DNA of 64,000 bases from Candidatus Zhuqueibacterota bacterium (GTDB lineage Bacteria > Zhuqueibacterota > Zhuqueibacteria > Thermofontimicrobiales > Sulfurfontimicrobiaceae). The number at the start of each line of letters is the position of its first letter. The stretch's first letter is position 1. The DNA is taken from assembly GCA_016927835.1 (NCBI GenBank), contig JAFGMA010000399.1, forward strand, positions 80,296 to 144,295. The letters are read 5' to 3'. This document shows positions 9,116-18,496 of this stretch, one piece after another. The translations under genes were made by a program, and so were the position numbers. The notes beneath the pieces are model-generated. The model was not told where the DNA came from. It searched no databases and saw only the letters and a list, made by a program, of their open reading frames with translations.

Positions 9116-11038
9116 CTATTCGATTTTCAAACGAAACAATGTTACATACTCGGCAGCCTTGCGATCCGCGCTTTCATTCAACAATGCAGCATCAAGCTGA
9201 TATTCGCCGGCTGGGCTTTCAGATGGTATTTCGATGAATGCGCAGTCGCAGATCAGATGATTCACCTCCCATTGCGATAGCGGATAAGTTCCGAATGCCG
9301 GTGCATGCTGCTGGTAAACATCTATGGTGCCATTGCTTAATTTCAGACAGATCGACAGGCTGTCGTCGACTGTCGAACGCGCCTGCCAGTATAACGTCAA
9401 TCGCACCAGTTTTTTCCACGACAACCCATTTGTGCCGGCGGTATCGGGAAACCAGAGATTCATGATTTTCGGAGCGTCGTAGCCTTTGAATGCCAATTTC
9501 TCATTTAACTCAATGTCTGCGGCATGCTGAATAGAGGCTTCATTCGTTTCCACCAGTTTTTTAATGCCTTCGGTATAATCTTTCCCGCGTTCGAATAAAA
9601 TCACACCGTCATCAAAATGTACAATCCCGTATTGGGGATTTTGCAGCATTTTTCGAATATATGGGTTCAGGGGAAGGCTATGTTCCAGAAAAAAATCTTC
9701 CCGTGTGTACATCGCGAATATCGGTGCGTGAAAATCATACAATACAAAATCGGCTGAAGCCATATTATCAGGAAAAACATACATTTCACGGCGCTCGGAG
9801 GTGTGACTGCTCAAATAGACATCTGCCGATAACGAAGCATCTTCGGGAATCTGCCCAATCACCCTGTCGATGGTTTTATGATGCTCGGTCACCTCATATC
9901 CGGCAACTTTCAGTGCGTTCGATCTGGTAACGAAAAATAGAATCGACAATAACAGCACACAAAGCCCCACGCCATACATCAATTTATCAATCTTGAAACT
10001 GGCTGCTTTTTTTGAACGCAACTTCTTTTTTTCAATAAACTTGACGATATTACTGAAACCAAATATTGCAGAAATAAACACAATCGGTGTCAGTGTTGAC
10101 GTGTAGACGTGTTCTATTCCGTGAGCAAAGTACCAATCGCTTAACATGTTGATCGTGAATGTCGGCGCCATTAATACCACCGTTGTCAGACTGAAAAAAC
10201 TGAAAAATCCGACCGGTCCGAAAAGATTAACCATGTACCAGATATTGTATTTTTTGGCGAGAAAATTCACCAGGTAAAGCGGATTATCCAGCACAGCATT
10301 CAGATGTTCCCAGTGACTTGGCGTATCCACATGAAAAATAATGGGTGGCAATCCGAGCATCGACCGGATAGCACTCCTTTTAAAGAACAGCGCGAACCAG
10401 AGAACACTGAGAAGCCCGGTGTACACGCCCAGCTTTCTCTCTTTCATGATGAAAAATGCGTACAAGCTGTACATAAATAAAATCAGCGACACATCTTCCC
10501 GGCAGAGCAGCGCCAGAAATGCAAACAACCCGAATAACTTTAAATTCTTTTTCAGCAAAAAATAAAAGGTGAAACTGAGCAGGGATGTTGAAAACGCCAG
10601 TCCGTGAATATCACATAAATTCGCATTCTGCATCGCCGGGTACAGCAGGTATGCCCCGGCAAAGCATACAGCAGCAAACGCATGTTTCAGCTTTTCATTC
10701 GCAAGCAGGTAGACTGCAAATGCCCCCATTGCGAGCACGATTGTCTGAATAATGAGCAATGTCTCTGGCGAATTGAAAATCATATACACCAGCGTCACCG
10801 GCAGGTAAATGAATTCCCAATGCGCCACCCAAAATCTGGACGTCGGCGCACCGATATTGATGCTCTCTTCGAAAAATCTGCCATGGCTCATATTCCATAT
10901 CGTCTGCGTCATGATGCCCATATCGAACGCATTTGCGTTGAAAGAATCGAAACGCAGTATCGAAAGGTAGCTCATCGAGATAATGTAAATCAGCACCATC
11001 AGCGCCACAACATAAATACCCCATCGGGTGCTCTTCAT
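9116..11038 (-). CDS. DUF2079 multispanning membrane protein
   Basis: The ATG at 11038 (AGAGG upstream) is preferred over the longer GTG reading to 11065; it gives 640 residues. The first loop contains 'RFDSFNANAFDMGIMTQTIWN', the hallmark of DUF2079, followed by 'PTSRFWVAHWEF'. About 10 membrane segments are followed by a periplasmic C-terminal region of about 240 residues rich in beta-structure. DUF2079 proteins look like GT-C glycosyltransferases, but their reaction is not established. The position between two GT4 genes supports a part in glycan assembly. The C-terminal domain could bind the acceptor; this is inference. Confidence 0.82.
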   Translation of the reverse strand: MKSTRWGIYVVALMVLIYIISMSYLSILRFDSFNANAFDMGIMTQTIWNMSHGRFFEESINIGAPTSRFWVAHWEFIYLPVTLVYMIFNSPETLLIIQTIVLAMGAFAVYLLANEKLKHAFAAVCFAGAYLLYPAMQNANLCDIHGLAFSTSLLSFTFYFLLKKNLKLFGLFAFLALLCREDVSLILFMYSLYAFFIMKERKLGVYTGLLSVLWFALFFKRSAIRSMLGLPPIIFHVDTPSHWEHLNAVLDNPLYLVNFLAKKYNIWYMVNLFGPVGFFSFFSLTTVVLMAPTFTINMLSDWYFAHGIEHVYTSTLTPIVFISAIFGFSNIVKFIEKKKLRSKKAASFKIDKLMYGVGLCVLLLSILFFVTRSNALKVAGYEVTEHHKTIDRVIGQIPEDASLSADVYLSSHTSERREMYVFPDNMASADFVLYDFHAPIFAMYTREDFFLEHSLPLNPYIRKMLQNPQYGIVHFDDGVILFERGKDYTEGIKKLVETNEASIQHAADIELNEKLAFKGYDAPKIMNLWFPDTAGTNGLSWKKLVRLTLYWQARSTVDDSLSICLKLSNGTIDVYQQHAPAFGTYPLSQWEVNHLICDCAFIEIPSESPAGEYQLDAALLNESADRKAAEYVTLFRLKIE

Positions 11039-11185
11039 ACCATGATTCCTCTTTATTTTCTCCACTTTATATTCTGAAAACAGATCGGCACTTCAGGCAG
11101 GCAGACGATATGCCGATTTGAATAGATTGATAATCTAGATCCGGATAATTCATTACTAAAAAAATGACTTCATGCAATTTTAGTT

Positions 11186-12268
11186 TCATTCGATCCCGTT
11201 GAATACATCGAGCATCTTTTTGGTGCTGTGTTCAATGCCGTACCCGTTGCGGATGATTTCAGTATTTCGCCTGCCAAATACATTGGCAAGCTTAGCATTC
11301 CGGAAAAGCTGATTTGCTTTTTCCGCGAGTGATTCGGGATCTCTGAATGGCACGATGTAGCCGTTTTCACCATCCTCAATCATTTCTCCGCCGCCTTCGA
11401 TTGAACACACCACAGGCAAACCGCACGACATCGCTTCGAGCGTGGTAACAGGCACGCCTTCAGAGAGCGAGGGCAAAATGAATACTTTGGCGCGCTGGTA
11501 CAATTTTACCAGTTCATCATGATTCAGTCTGGGAATCAACTCGAAATTTTTCTTCTTTTGCGCCAGCCTTAAATAGTGCCCGGCAACGCGCTGTGCCACG
11601 GCAATGACTTTGCCATCGATAAAATCTGCGGCTGCCAGAACGGTATCAAATCCTTTGGCGATGGTTCCCCGCCCGACAAAAAGCGCAATATTTTCCCGGT
11701 TGTCGGTTTCCGGCGGCTTAAAAAAATTTGTATTGATGCCGACGCAAATGATTTCAATTTTTTCAGCAGGCACATTTAATTTTTCGACCATAAACCGCTT
11801 CACGTCGTCTTTCGGCACCACAATACGATCCACATTCCTCAGGCTTTTTGCTTCGAGCACCTTGAAATACAAATAGCTCGCGGTATTGAAAAAGGGCTTG
11901 TAGCGCAACGGCAGCCGGTGCTGAAAATATTTGGTCTGGCGTGAAAACAAACAATTGGCATAAACCACAGTTTTCGCTTTTGAGCGGCGACCTATCGGTG
12001 TCGTTATCGATGAAAAGTATAAAATATTATAATTCCGCTCAATTTCCGGGATTAATTTCAGCCCGACATACGGGTAGACAAATCCTTCGCGAATATAAGG
12101 AAAATGCTTGATTTTATCGGGAATTCCGACATCGATACCGTTTGCATACGAATAAATCGTGCACTCATTGCCCCTGCTTTTCAATTCATTATACAGCAAT
12201 TCTGTCCATACTTCCGCGCCGCCGGCTTCTTTTGTGCCATAGGATTCATCGATAAATGCAATTTTCAT
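11186..12268 (-). CDS. GT4 glycosyltransferase
   Basis: A 360-residue GT-B enzyme. The N-terminal glycine-rich 'KEAGGAEVW' (residues about 13-21) is the acceptor-domain loop. The C-terminal domain has 'ALFVGRGTIAKGFDTVLAA' and the nucleotide-sugar site 'FILPSLSEGVPVTTLEAMS', with the E-x7-E arrangement of family GT4. Its ATG overlaps the stop of the upstream flippase-like gene by 4 bp (ATGA), so the two are translationally coupled. Substrate unknown. Confidence 0.88.
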   Translation of the reverse strand: MKIAFIDESYGTKEAGGAEVWTELLYNELKSRGNECTIYSYANGIDVGIPDKIKHFPYIREGFVYPYVGLKLIPEIERNYNILYFSSITTPIGRRSKAKTVVYANCLFSRQTKYFQHRLPLRYKPFFNTASYLYFKVLEAKSLRNVDRIVVPKDDVKRFMVEKLNVPAEKIEIICVGINTNFFKPPETDNRENIALFVGRGTIAKGFDTVLAAADFIDGKVIAVAQRVAGHYLRLAQKKKNFELIPRLNHDELVKLYQRAKVFILPSLSEGVPVTTLEAMSCGLPVVCSIEGGGEMIEDGENGYIVPFRDPESLAEKANQLFRNAKLANVFGRRNTEIIRNGYGIEHSTKKMLDVFNGIE

Positions 12269-13299
12269 TGTTCCATCTCACTGCTAATTGACGTTTCAGC
12301 GATCCTTTCCCCGCCTTCGACGAGTTCAGGCGCTTGCCCTGGCGTATCGGTCTGTTTTCGAATCGCATGATTGATTACCTTTTCGGATACGAATAGCATA
12401 AACAGCGCTAGGTATGTCAGTATTCTGCGGATCAGCACTGCAATAACAGATACTTCGCCCAGCTTATAAAATACCTTGAACATATAAGCACTCGACACTT
12501 CTCGCATCCCGAGCCCTCCCGGTAACGGTGAAAAAAGCGCCATGAAATGAGCGAAGCAGCCGGAAAACACGATAAAAATGTAAGGAATGTCGAAGCCAAT
12601 CGATTTATACAACCAAACATCCGCGGCGAATGTCAGCAAATAATTTAATACCGTAATGCCCGCGGCAGCAGCGAGTACATCTTTTCTGCGCCCCGATTCT
12701 TTCAGTGCGACGACAATGTTCTTAAAAAATTGGGTGGATATGACTTTCTTCCTGAGCATGAAAGCCAGTAGAATGATAGTCGCCAGAAACACAAATATGA
12801 TCGTGTAATTCAATTCAATGAGATATTTGTGAAATGACTCGATCACAACCGTCAAATATGAACCGACGAGTGCGGCAGCCAGCATCAAAAAGGCAGCAAT
12901 TGAATATTCTAAAATCAGTTCGCTCATTAATGAAGGAATTGATTTTGAAATTTCGACGCCCTCCATTTTTTTCAAAAGCACTGCCTTGGTCGGCATCCCG
13001 AGTTTGCCGGGTCCTGTGAAGTCAACGGCGACTGCACTGATCGAAATATAAAAAACATTCCCGAAAGAGATACCGTTTTTGACCGGTTTTAAAAGCAGAA
13101 ACCAGCGATAAATGATTAGCAGCACATTTAAAACCGTGATAGCCAACACGCCAACAAGACCGAAATAATCCAAATTTTTACCGATATCCTTCAGCTTTTC
13201 GATATCGCCGCTTTTGAGTATAAAATATATCCCGCCAGCTATCAGCAGCAGAAAAACAAAATTGAAAATAAGTTTTGTACGGCGCTGTTTTGTTTGCAT
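12265..13299 (-). CDS. Flippase-like membrane protein (LPG_synthase_TM / UPF0104)
   Basis: The ATG at 13299 has AGGA 5 nt upstream and lies one base after the DUF4254 stop; it is preferred over the frame to 13332. The 344 residues form about eight hydrophobic segments, with 'DFTGPGKLGMPTKAVLLKK' (about 105-123) and 'SPLPGGLGMREVSSAYMF' (about 265-282) as the conserved family loops. Relatives include the membrane part of lysyl-phosphatidylglycerol synthase (MprF) and glycolipid-biosynthesis proteins. There is no C-terminal aminoacyltransferase domain, so this is not MprF. A role in moving or modifying a lipid-linked intermediate is likely but unproven. Confidence 0.83.
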   Translation of the reverse strand: MQTKQRRTKLIFNFVFLLLIAGGIYFILKSGDIEKLKDIGKNLDYFGLVGVLAITVLNVLLIIYRWFLLLKPVKNGISFGNVFYISISAVAVDFTGPGKLGMPTKAVLLKKMEGVEISKSIPSLMSELILEYSIAAFLMLAAALVGSYLTVVIESFHKYLIELNYTIIFVFLATIILLAFMLRKKVISTQFFKNIVVALKESGRRKDVLAAAAGITVLNYLLTFAADVWLYKSIGFDIPYIFIVFSGCFAHFMALFSPLPGGLGMREVSSAYMFKVFYKLGEVSVIAVLIRRILTYLALFMLFVSEKVINHAIRKQTDTPGQAPELVEGGERIAETSISSEMEQ

Positions 13300-13300
13300 T

Positions 13301-13936
13301 TCAGTCCTGCTGTGTTGCCTGGTTATTGCCATAAAGAGCCGGATTCAGATTCGGATCATTGTACATTTTGAATTGAAAATAGACCCGCATCGTTTTCCTG
13401 CCCTCCGCGTAATCAGCAATGAGCTCAGATAGACAGGTTGACAGATCGTTTTTTTGAATAATGAGCGTATTCAATTTATCCTGACAGGCTTGAAGATGCG
13501 CTTGTGTGGCATCCGTGCGCCTGGTTTGTTCTGCCATGTGGTACACCTTCAACGAGATGATTGACAGGCGATCGATGATGGAACCGGGCGTTTCGGAATT
13601 GAGCGGCAATCCTTCTTTGTACAGGTTTTGCTGTTTTAATTGCGTAACAATGTACTTATCAAGCTGCTCAATTGAATCATTGCGCTGCTGGTTGAATTTA
13701 TCAATATTTCGTTTGACCCGTGCGATCATCGCGTCGGAAACATCCTTGCGCCGCGCTTCATCCTCTTCGTGCCACAGGCTGAAATTAAAAAAATGAAGAT
13801 TGAAAAAGATATTTTCGAAGCTATCCCGGTTTTTCGGTTCAGCATCAAACTCGTTGTGCCATGTGGTATTCAGTTTATCGAAGTACTCAAAAAAATCATA
13901 AGTCTTAATCGAATTCAAGCTCCAATCTCGATTCAT
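13301..13936 (-). CDS. DUF4254 domain protein
   Basis: The start at the ATG at 13936 has AAGGA 7 nt upstream. The longer frame to 14056 would read through a REP-like palindrome and is rejected. The 211-residue protein is soluble, mostly helical and charged. Conserved stretches of the family are visible: 'NFSLWHEEDEARR' (about 53-65) and 'GSIIDRLSIISLKVYHM' (about 121-137). DUF4254 is known mainly from Bacteroidetes-type genomes and has no assigned function, but it is often found in glycosyltransferase clusters. Here it sits between a GT9 enzyme and a flippase-like protein and is probably co-translated with the latter (1 bp gap). Confidence 0.87.
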   Translation of the reverse strand: MNRDWSLNSIKTYDFFEYFDKLNTTWHNEFDAEPKNRDSFENIFFNLHFFNFSLWHEEDEARRKDVSDAMIARVKRNIDKFNQQRNDSIEQLDKYIVTQLKQQNLYKEGLPLNSETPGSIIDRLSIISLKVYHMAEQTRRTDATQAHLQACQDKLNTLIIQKNDLSTCLSELIADYAEGRKTMRVYFQFKMYNDPNLNPALYGNNQATQQD

Positions 13937-14011
13937 TTCAAATTCCTTTTTAAAATAGTCGGTTCGTTCAGTTGCATAGCCAGCAAAATAAATGTAAAGG
14001 CTCAGTGACAG

Positions 14012-14036
14012 GGTCCCAAACTCCAGTCTGGGAACC
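14012..14036. repeat. REP-like palindrome, copy A
   Basis: An imperfect hairpin of the form GGTCCCAAACT-CC-AGTCTGGGAACC lies in the 164-bp gap between the GT9 and DUF4254 genes. A very similar palindrome is present at 57891-57911, and the similarity continues into the flank (ATTGTA...CCA on the right side of both copies). This is the form of the dispersed 'CCAAACTCCAGTTTGGGAA' REP-type elements found in many bacterial genomes. No transposase is nearby. Confidence 0.6.
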
Positions 14037-14100
14037 CAGGAGGCATTGTAAGCCATTTAAAATAAAAGGCATACTTGCTTGCTATTTCTGGTATACCGTT

Positions 14101-15216
14101 TCAGTTTTCGGTCTCAATCAGCTTTGATAAATATTTATCAGCCGCATCAAACACAGTTTCAAGGGCGATTTGCTTCATGCAGATCACTTCGGGCAGCGAG
14201 CAGATGAGCGGTTCGGTGATATTTGCCAATCCCCAACAGGGACTGCAATGCGCCGGCGAATTAATAACGACATGCTGCTCATTTTTCAGATCGGCTCTCA
14301 CACTGTCCACGGGTCCGAAAAGCCCGATGGTAAAAATACCAACTGCCAACGCAAGATTCATATTTCCGGAATCATTGCTGACAAACAAGTCGAGATAATC
14401 CATAATTGCAGCATCTTTGGGCATGGATGTTTTTTCGACAATGACCGGGGTAACTTTCATCCGTTCCGCAATCGCCATTTTCAAACCTTTTTCCTCCGGA
14501 CCGCCGAACAGCAGAATTTTTGCATCATATTTTTCAGTGATCAGGTTACCCAGGCGGGCAAAATTTCTGGCGCCCCAGCGTTTGTACGTCATGCCGAATT
14601 CTTCACTGCTTCCGGCATGAAAGCCCACCAGAATTTTATCTTTTCGTCTCCCTTCGCCGAGTAGCTTTTCGATATAATTTGCCGCGAAAGTTTGATCATC
14701 CTCCGAGGTCCAAATCTGAAGCTTTCGGTCGGCATTTGTGGTATCGATGCCGATTATTTCCAGGAGGCGAAGATTCTGTTCCAGATCGTGAATTGAAATA
14801 TCGACGGGAATGCGAACCGATTGCAAAAATCCAAGATCGCTGAATTTGCTATTAACATATTTGTGTGAAATCCTCACGCCCGCGCCAATGAGAAATGCAA
14901 AGAGATTCTTCTCTCGCTTCTCCGACGGAAACGCTGTGATTAACAGGTCAAATTTCCGTCTCCTGAGTTCGCATATCAAGCGTACCTTGCTTTTAAAGCT
15001 TTTAACCGTGCTGTAGTCAATTACCATTATTTCATCAACATAAGGACATTCGTCAAGTAGCGCCCGCGCAGGTTTGAAACGTACGAATAGCGTAATTTTC
15101 GCCTCAGGGAAATTTTTCCGCAACAGGCGCAGCATGGGCACTGCAAAAATCGAATTTCCAATTCCCGATATGGATGACACGGCGATATTTTTGAATTTAC
15201 GTCCGGATACATTCAT
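14101..15216 (-). CDS. GT9 (heptosyltransferase-like) glycosyltransferase
   Basis: A 371-residue GT-B enzyme of the ADP-heptose:LPS heptosyltransferase family. 'AVSSISGIGNSIFAVPML' opens the N-terminal domain. The C-terminal domain has 'VGFHAGSSEEFG', 'WGARNFARLG', 'ILLFGGPEE' and 'FVSNDSGNMNLALAVG'. In most relatives the last motif reads D-T-G-x-M-H; here the His is Asn. A C-terminal 'HCSPCWG' cysteine pair is typical of some GT9 subgroups. The role is transfer of a sugar, perhaps a heptose, to core or glycan. The 258 bp upstream (15217-15474) hold nothing recognised. Confidence 0.85.
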   Translation of the reverse strand: MNVSGRKFKNIAVSSISGIGNSIFAVPMLRLLRKNFPEAKITLFVRFKPARALLDECPYVDEIMVIDYSTVKSFKSKVRLICELRRRKFDLLITAFPSEKREKNLFAFLIGAGVRISHKYVNSKFSDLGFLQSVRIPVDISIHDLEQNLRLLEIIGIDTTNADRKLQIWTSEDDQTFAANYIEKLLGEGRRKDKILVGFHAGSSEEFGMTYKRWGARNFARLGNLITEKYDAKILLFGGPEEKGLKMAIAERMKVTPVIVEKTSMPKDAAIMDYLDLFVSNDSGNMNLALAVGIFTIGLFGPVDSVRADLKNEQHVVINSPAHCSPCWGLANITEPLICSLPEVICMKQIALETVFDAADKYLSKLIETEN

Positions 15217-15474
15217 TCCTAGAATTCCTGATGTTTTTAATTTCTCACATTCGCTGTTCGATTTGGAGGGGACGAAATCAATTCTCTTGAAATATGCTGC
15301 AATCGATTACGGCGTTTCCAGCCAATCACAATTCTATGGTGACTGCACAATAGTCAACAATCTACAGCATTTGGTGAACCATCGCTATGATCGCTATCAA
15401 CAATTTGCAACTTTAAAGCGCATTCGATCCGGTCAACTACGCGGCTTCATGAAACCACAGGATATCGCAAGCTG

Positions 15475-16404
15475 CTATTTTTCTATTAGCTTGCGCATTA
15501 AATAACGATTGCGGCGCATGCTTTCCTGCGTCAGGCGCCAGCTATTATTGAGCGAATCCAGCAGCAGTCCCATGAGAAATATGATGACAGATAACAGGAT
15601 GCTCAATGCCGTAAATACCGCTAAACCGACATGGTACATGAAACCGGTTTTCAAATAAATGATGAAAATATACGCGCCGCTTGCAAAACCGCTGATGAAA
15701 AACACAAGCGAGAGCGCCACGAAAAAAACCATAGGATTATAGTCCCGGAAAAGCGTCACAATGGTGTAGAGTATCAGAAAGCCGTCTCCCCAGGTGCTCA
15801 ATTTGGATTCCGAGCCTTCGGGTCGGTTGCGATACTCGATTGGTATCTCTATGATCCTGAAGTGCTCCTGAAGGCTGCGGATTGTCAACTCGGCTTCAAT
15901 CTCAAAACCTTCTGCCAGCAAAATCAGGTTTTCGACCAATTTTCTGCTCATGACGCGATAACCGGATAATATATCTTTTAAATTGACCTTGAAACTGCGA
16001 TTCAGAATGTTGGTTAACGTGATATTGCCGATTTTATGCGAGAGCGAGAATGCTTGTTTGGAAATCTGCTTTCGCATCCCCACAACCATATCGGCTTTGC
16101 CTGACTCGACAGGCTCGATCAGGTCGCGAACATTGGAAGCGCTGTACGTTTCATCCGCATCGATCATGATGTATATGTCGGCGGTAACGTCCTCGAAGAG
16201 CTGCCTGACAGCATTGCCCTTGCCCTGCTTATCGCACGGGATCACAACGGCACCGGCTTCTCTGGCACGGACAGCGGTTTGATCTATGCTGTTATTATCC
16301 CCGACATAAATCGCTGCTTCGGGCAACGCCTGCCTATATTCAGCGATCACGTTGGCGATCGTGCGCTCTTCGTTATAAGCGGGGATAATGACCGCTATTT
16401 GCAT
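15475..16404 (-). CDS. GT2 glycosyltransferase with C-terminal membrane helices
   Basis: 309 residues. The GT2 domain has 'VIIPAYNEE' and the intact metal-binding motif 'DADETY' (82-87), with 'LSGYRVMSR' further on. Two membrane helices follow (about 220-245 and 255-285). The architecture is that of polyprenyl-phosphate glucose/mannose synthases such as GtrB. An ideal ribosome-binding site (GGAGG, 6 nt spacing) precedes the start. It lies first of three neighbouring GT2 genes that could supply different lipid-linked sugars to the three GT-C-type proteins of this locus. Confidence 0.87.
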   Translation of the reverse strand: MQIAVIIPAYNEERTIANVIAEYRQALPEAAIYVGDNNSIDQTAVRAREAGAVVIPCDKQGKGNAVRQLFEDVTADIYIMIDADETYSASNVRDLIEPVESGKADMVVGMRKQISKQAFSLSHKIGNITLTNILNRSFKVNLKDILSGYRVMSRKLVENLILLAEGFEIEAELTIRSLQEHFRIIEIPIEYRNRPEGSESKLSTWGDGFLILYTIVTLFRDYNPMVFFVALSLVFFISGFASGAYIFIIYLKTGFMYHVGLAVFTALSILLSVIIFLMGLLLDSLNNSWRLTQESMRRNRYLMRKLIEK

Positions 16405-16488
16405 ACTATTCCTCCAAATTCATGGAATTAAATTGAAAAAATTTTTTGATACTCTTCGATGCATGGAAGCGATTTTAGCCATCGATAT

Positions 16489-17487
16489 TTATTCTACAAT
16501 CTTCTCAATATTATATTCTTTGATATCTCTTGCATGCGTGTAAATTATCATTTCTCCGATGAGACCGATGGAAATCATTTGGATGCCGATGACCAGAAAT
16601 AATGCACCCACCAGAAGCAACGGTCTGCCGGCGATGGGTCCCATGCCCAGAATGCGATATACGAGCAAATAGGCATTTGTACCGATCCCGACAATCGCAA
16701 ACAGCATCCCGACAAATCCCAAAAAATGAATCGGCTTTTTGGAATATTTGGTCAGAAAGATCACTGTCAGAATATCGAGCAATCGCTGTAAATATTCACC
16801 CAGGTATCTCGATTGTCTGAAGAGCCCTTTCAACTGCTCGATCTTCTCTTCGGTCACTTTGTAGCCCTGGCGATGTGCCAGCATCGGCAAAAAGCGGTTC
16901 AGGGAGCCATAAATGGGCACATTTTCCAGCACTTCACGCTTCGCAACCAAAATGCCGCTATTAATATCATGCAAATTCAAGCCGCCCATTTTTCGAGTCA
17001 GCCAGTTGAAAAGCCTGGAAATAATTTGATTGAGCGAGGAATCTGCGCGTGGAAAGCGCCATCCGACGACCATATCATAGCCGTCATCGAGTTTCTGGCA
17101 AAGCTTCAGAATGCCTTCCATCGCCACCCGAACACGACTCGTGACATAGACGATCGTATCTCCCGCAGCGCGTTTGACGCCGGCGTCGAAAGTGGATGCT
17201 TCACCGAACGAAGATCTCATTTTGATTATCTTCACGCGATCATCCGTATCCGCGATTTCGTTCAAAAGCGAATAGGTTGCGTCGGTGCTCCCATCATCTA
17301 CATAAATAATTTCGTAACGAGTGTTGCTGTTTCGCATTGACGTACTTAAAGATGCGTGCAATTCTTTGATACTCGTTTCACAATTATAAAGTGAAATAAT
17401 TAATGAAATTAATCCTGCACGATCGACGGTTGCGGTGTCCCCGACAGCGTCAGGAATGCGTTTTTTATTGACGGCGTTTGAAGTCAT
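16489..17487 (-). CDS. GT2-family protein lacking the usual DxD motif
   Basis: 332 residues, clearly paralogous to the next gene (17546-18496). Both have a GT2 domain, then 'KKPIHFLGFVG' or 'KKPIHFFGIIG', and two C-terminal membrane helices. The first Asp motif is intact ('YVDDGSTDAT', 62-71). At the metal-binding site, where the paralogue has 'AMDGDLQNDP', this protein reads 'YVTSRVRVAMEG' (114-125), with no Asp pair. It may be an inactive partner or a metal-independent subgroup; similar 'RVRV' variants may form a subfamily. AAAGG lies 8 nt before the ATG. Confidence 0.82.
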   Translation of the reverse strand: MTSNAVNKKRIPDAVGDTATVDRAGLISLIISLYNCETSIKELHASLSTSMRNSNTRYEIIYVDDGSTDATYSLLNEIADTDDRVKIIKMRSSFGEASTFDAGVKRAAGDTIVYVTSRVRVAMEGILKLCQKLDDGYDMVVGWRFPRADSSLNQIISRLFNWLTRKMGGLNLHDINSGILVAKREVLENVPIYGSLNRFLPMLAHRQGYKVTEEKIEQLKGLFRQSRYLGEYLQRLLDILTVIFLTKYSKKPIHFLGFVGMLFAIVGIGTNAYLLVYRILGMGPIAGRPLLLVGALFLVIGIQMISIGLIGEMIIYTHARDIKEYNIEKIVE

Positions 17488-17545
17488 TTTATCAACCTTT
17501 TCAACTAGTTTTTAAGTATCCGATATCAACCTGCCCGATTCGGAC

Positions 17546-18496
17546 TTATTTTGATTCAGACAGATAAATCTGCTTTCTGTCCCCTGTTTCGACAACCAGG
17601 TTTGCCAACAAGCCTATCGCCAGAAATCCGAAACCCGAGCCTGTGAACAGGAACACCAGGGTTAACAGCACATTCAATTCATCCAGCGTGGCATTTGCAT
17701 TTTCGAACAGCATGCAGAGCATACCAGCGCCAAAAATAGCCGCAGCAAACAGACAGAATACGCCTATAATTCCGAAGAAATGTATCGGCTTTTTCAAATG
17801 TTTAATAAACAGATTGAGAGTCGTCAAATCCATTATTACCCGGAAGGTGCGGGTGATATTGTATTTTGAAACACCGAATTTCCGCGCATGATGCTTGACG
17901 ACCAGCTCGGTTATCCGGGCACCTTCAATTTTTGCCAATGCCGGGATGAAACGATGCAGCTCTCCATACAGCTTAACGCGCTTGATGATTTCTTTTCGAA
18001 ACGCTTTCAATGAGCAGCCGGTATCATGTAAGTCGACTTCGGTGACCGAACAGATCAATTTATTGGCAATTTTCGAGGGTATTTTTCGCATTACCATCTT
18101 GTCTTTTCGATTCTTGCGCCAGCCGGCAACCACATCATAGCCTTCGTCGAGTTTTTGCAGCATTCTCGGGATGTCTTCAGGATCATTTTGCAAGTCGCCA
18201 TCCATTGCCACAACAATGTCACCCTTGGCATATTCGAAGCCGGCAGCCATCGCAGCCGATTGCCCGAAATTACCGCGAAATTTAATGATTTTCAATTGAG
18301 GATGCGCCTGGTGCAATTCTTCGAGTATCTCAAAAGTACGGTCGGTACTGCCATCATCAACCAGAATGACTTCGTACGGTTTGCCCAAATCGTCCAGAAC
18401 CTTACAGATTCGATCCTGAAGAAGTGCTACATTTTCTTCTTCATTGTAAACCGGCACGACCACGGAAATTTCTGTTTTTTCGTTTGTTTGGTTCAT
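17546..18496 (-). CDS. GT2 polyprenyl-phosphate glycosyltransferase (GtrB/ArnC-like)
   Basis: The ATG at 18496 overlaps the upstream stop codon (ATGA) and begins directly before the GT2 domain, so it is preferred over the frame to 18601. The 316-residue protein has 'VVVPVYNEEEN', 'LVDDGSTDRT', the DxD in 'MDGDLQNDP' (99 and 101) and two membrane helices near the C-terminus. This is the canonical architecture of enzymes making undecaprenyl-phosphate sugars from UDP-sugars. Its degenerate paralogue lies immediately downstream. Confidence 0.88.
   Translation of the reverse strand: MNQTNEKTEISVVVPVYNEEENVALLQDRICKVLDDLGKPYEVILVDDGSTDRTFEILEELHQAHPQLKIIKFRGNFGQSAAMAAGFEYAKGDIVVAMDGDLQNDPEDIPRMLQKLDEGYDVVAGWRKNRKDKMVMRKIPSKIANKLICSVTEVDLHDTGCSLKAFRKEIIKRVKLYGELHRFIPALAKIEGARITELVVKHHARKFGVSKYNITRTFRVIMDLTTLNLFIKHLKKPIHFFGIIGVFCLFAAAIFGAGMLCMLFENANATLDELNVLLTLVFLFTGSGFGFLAIGLLANLVVETGDRKQIYLSESK

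Noticed and set aside
13937..14056. N-terminal extension of the DUF4254 reading frame
   Set aside because: It reads through a REP-like palindrome, and a good ribosome-binding site precedes the internal ATG at 13936.
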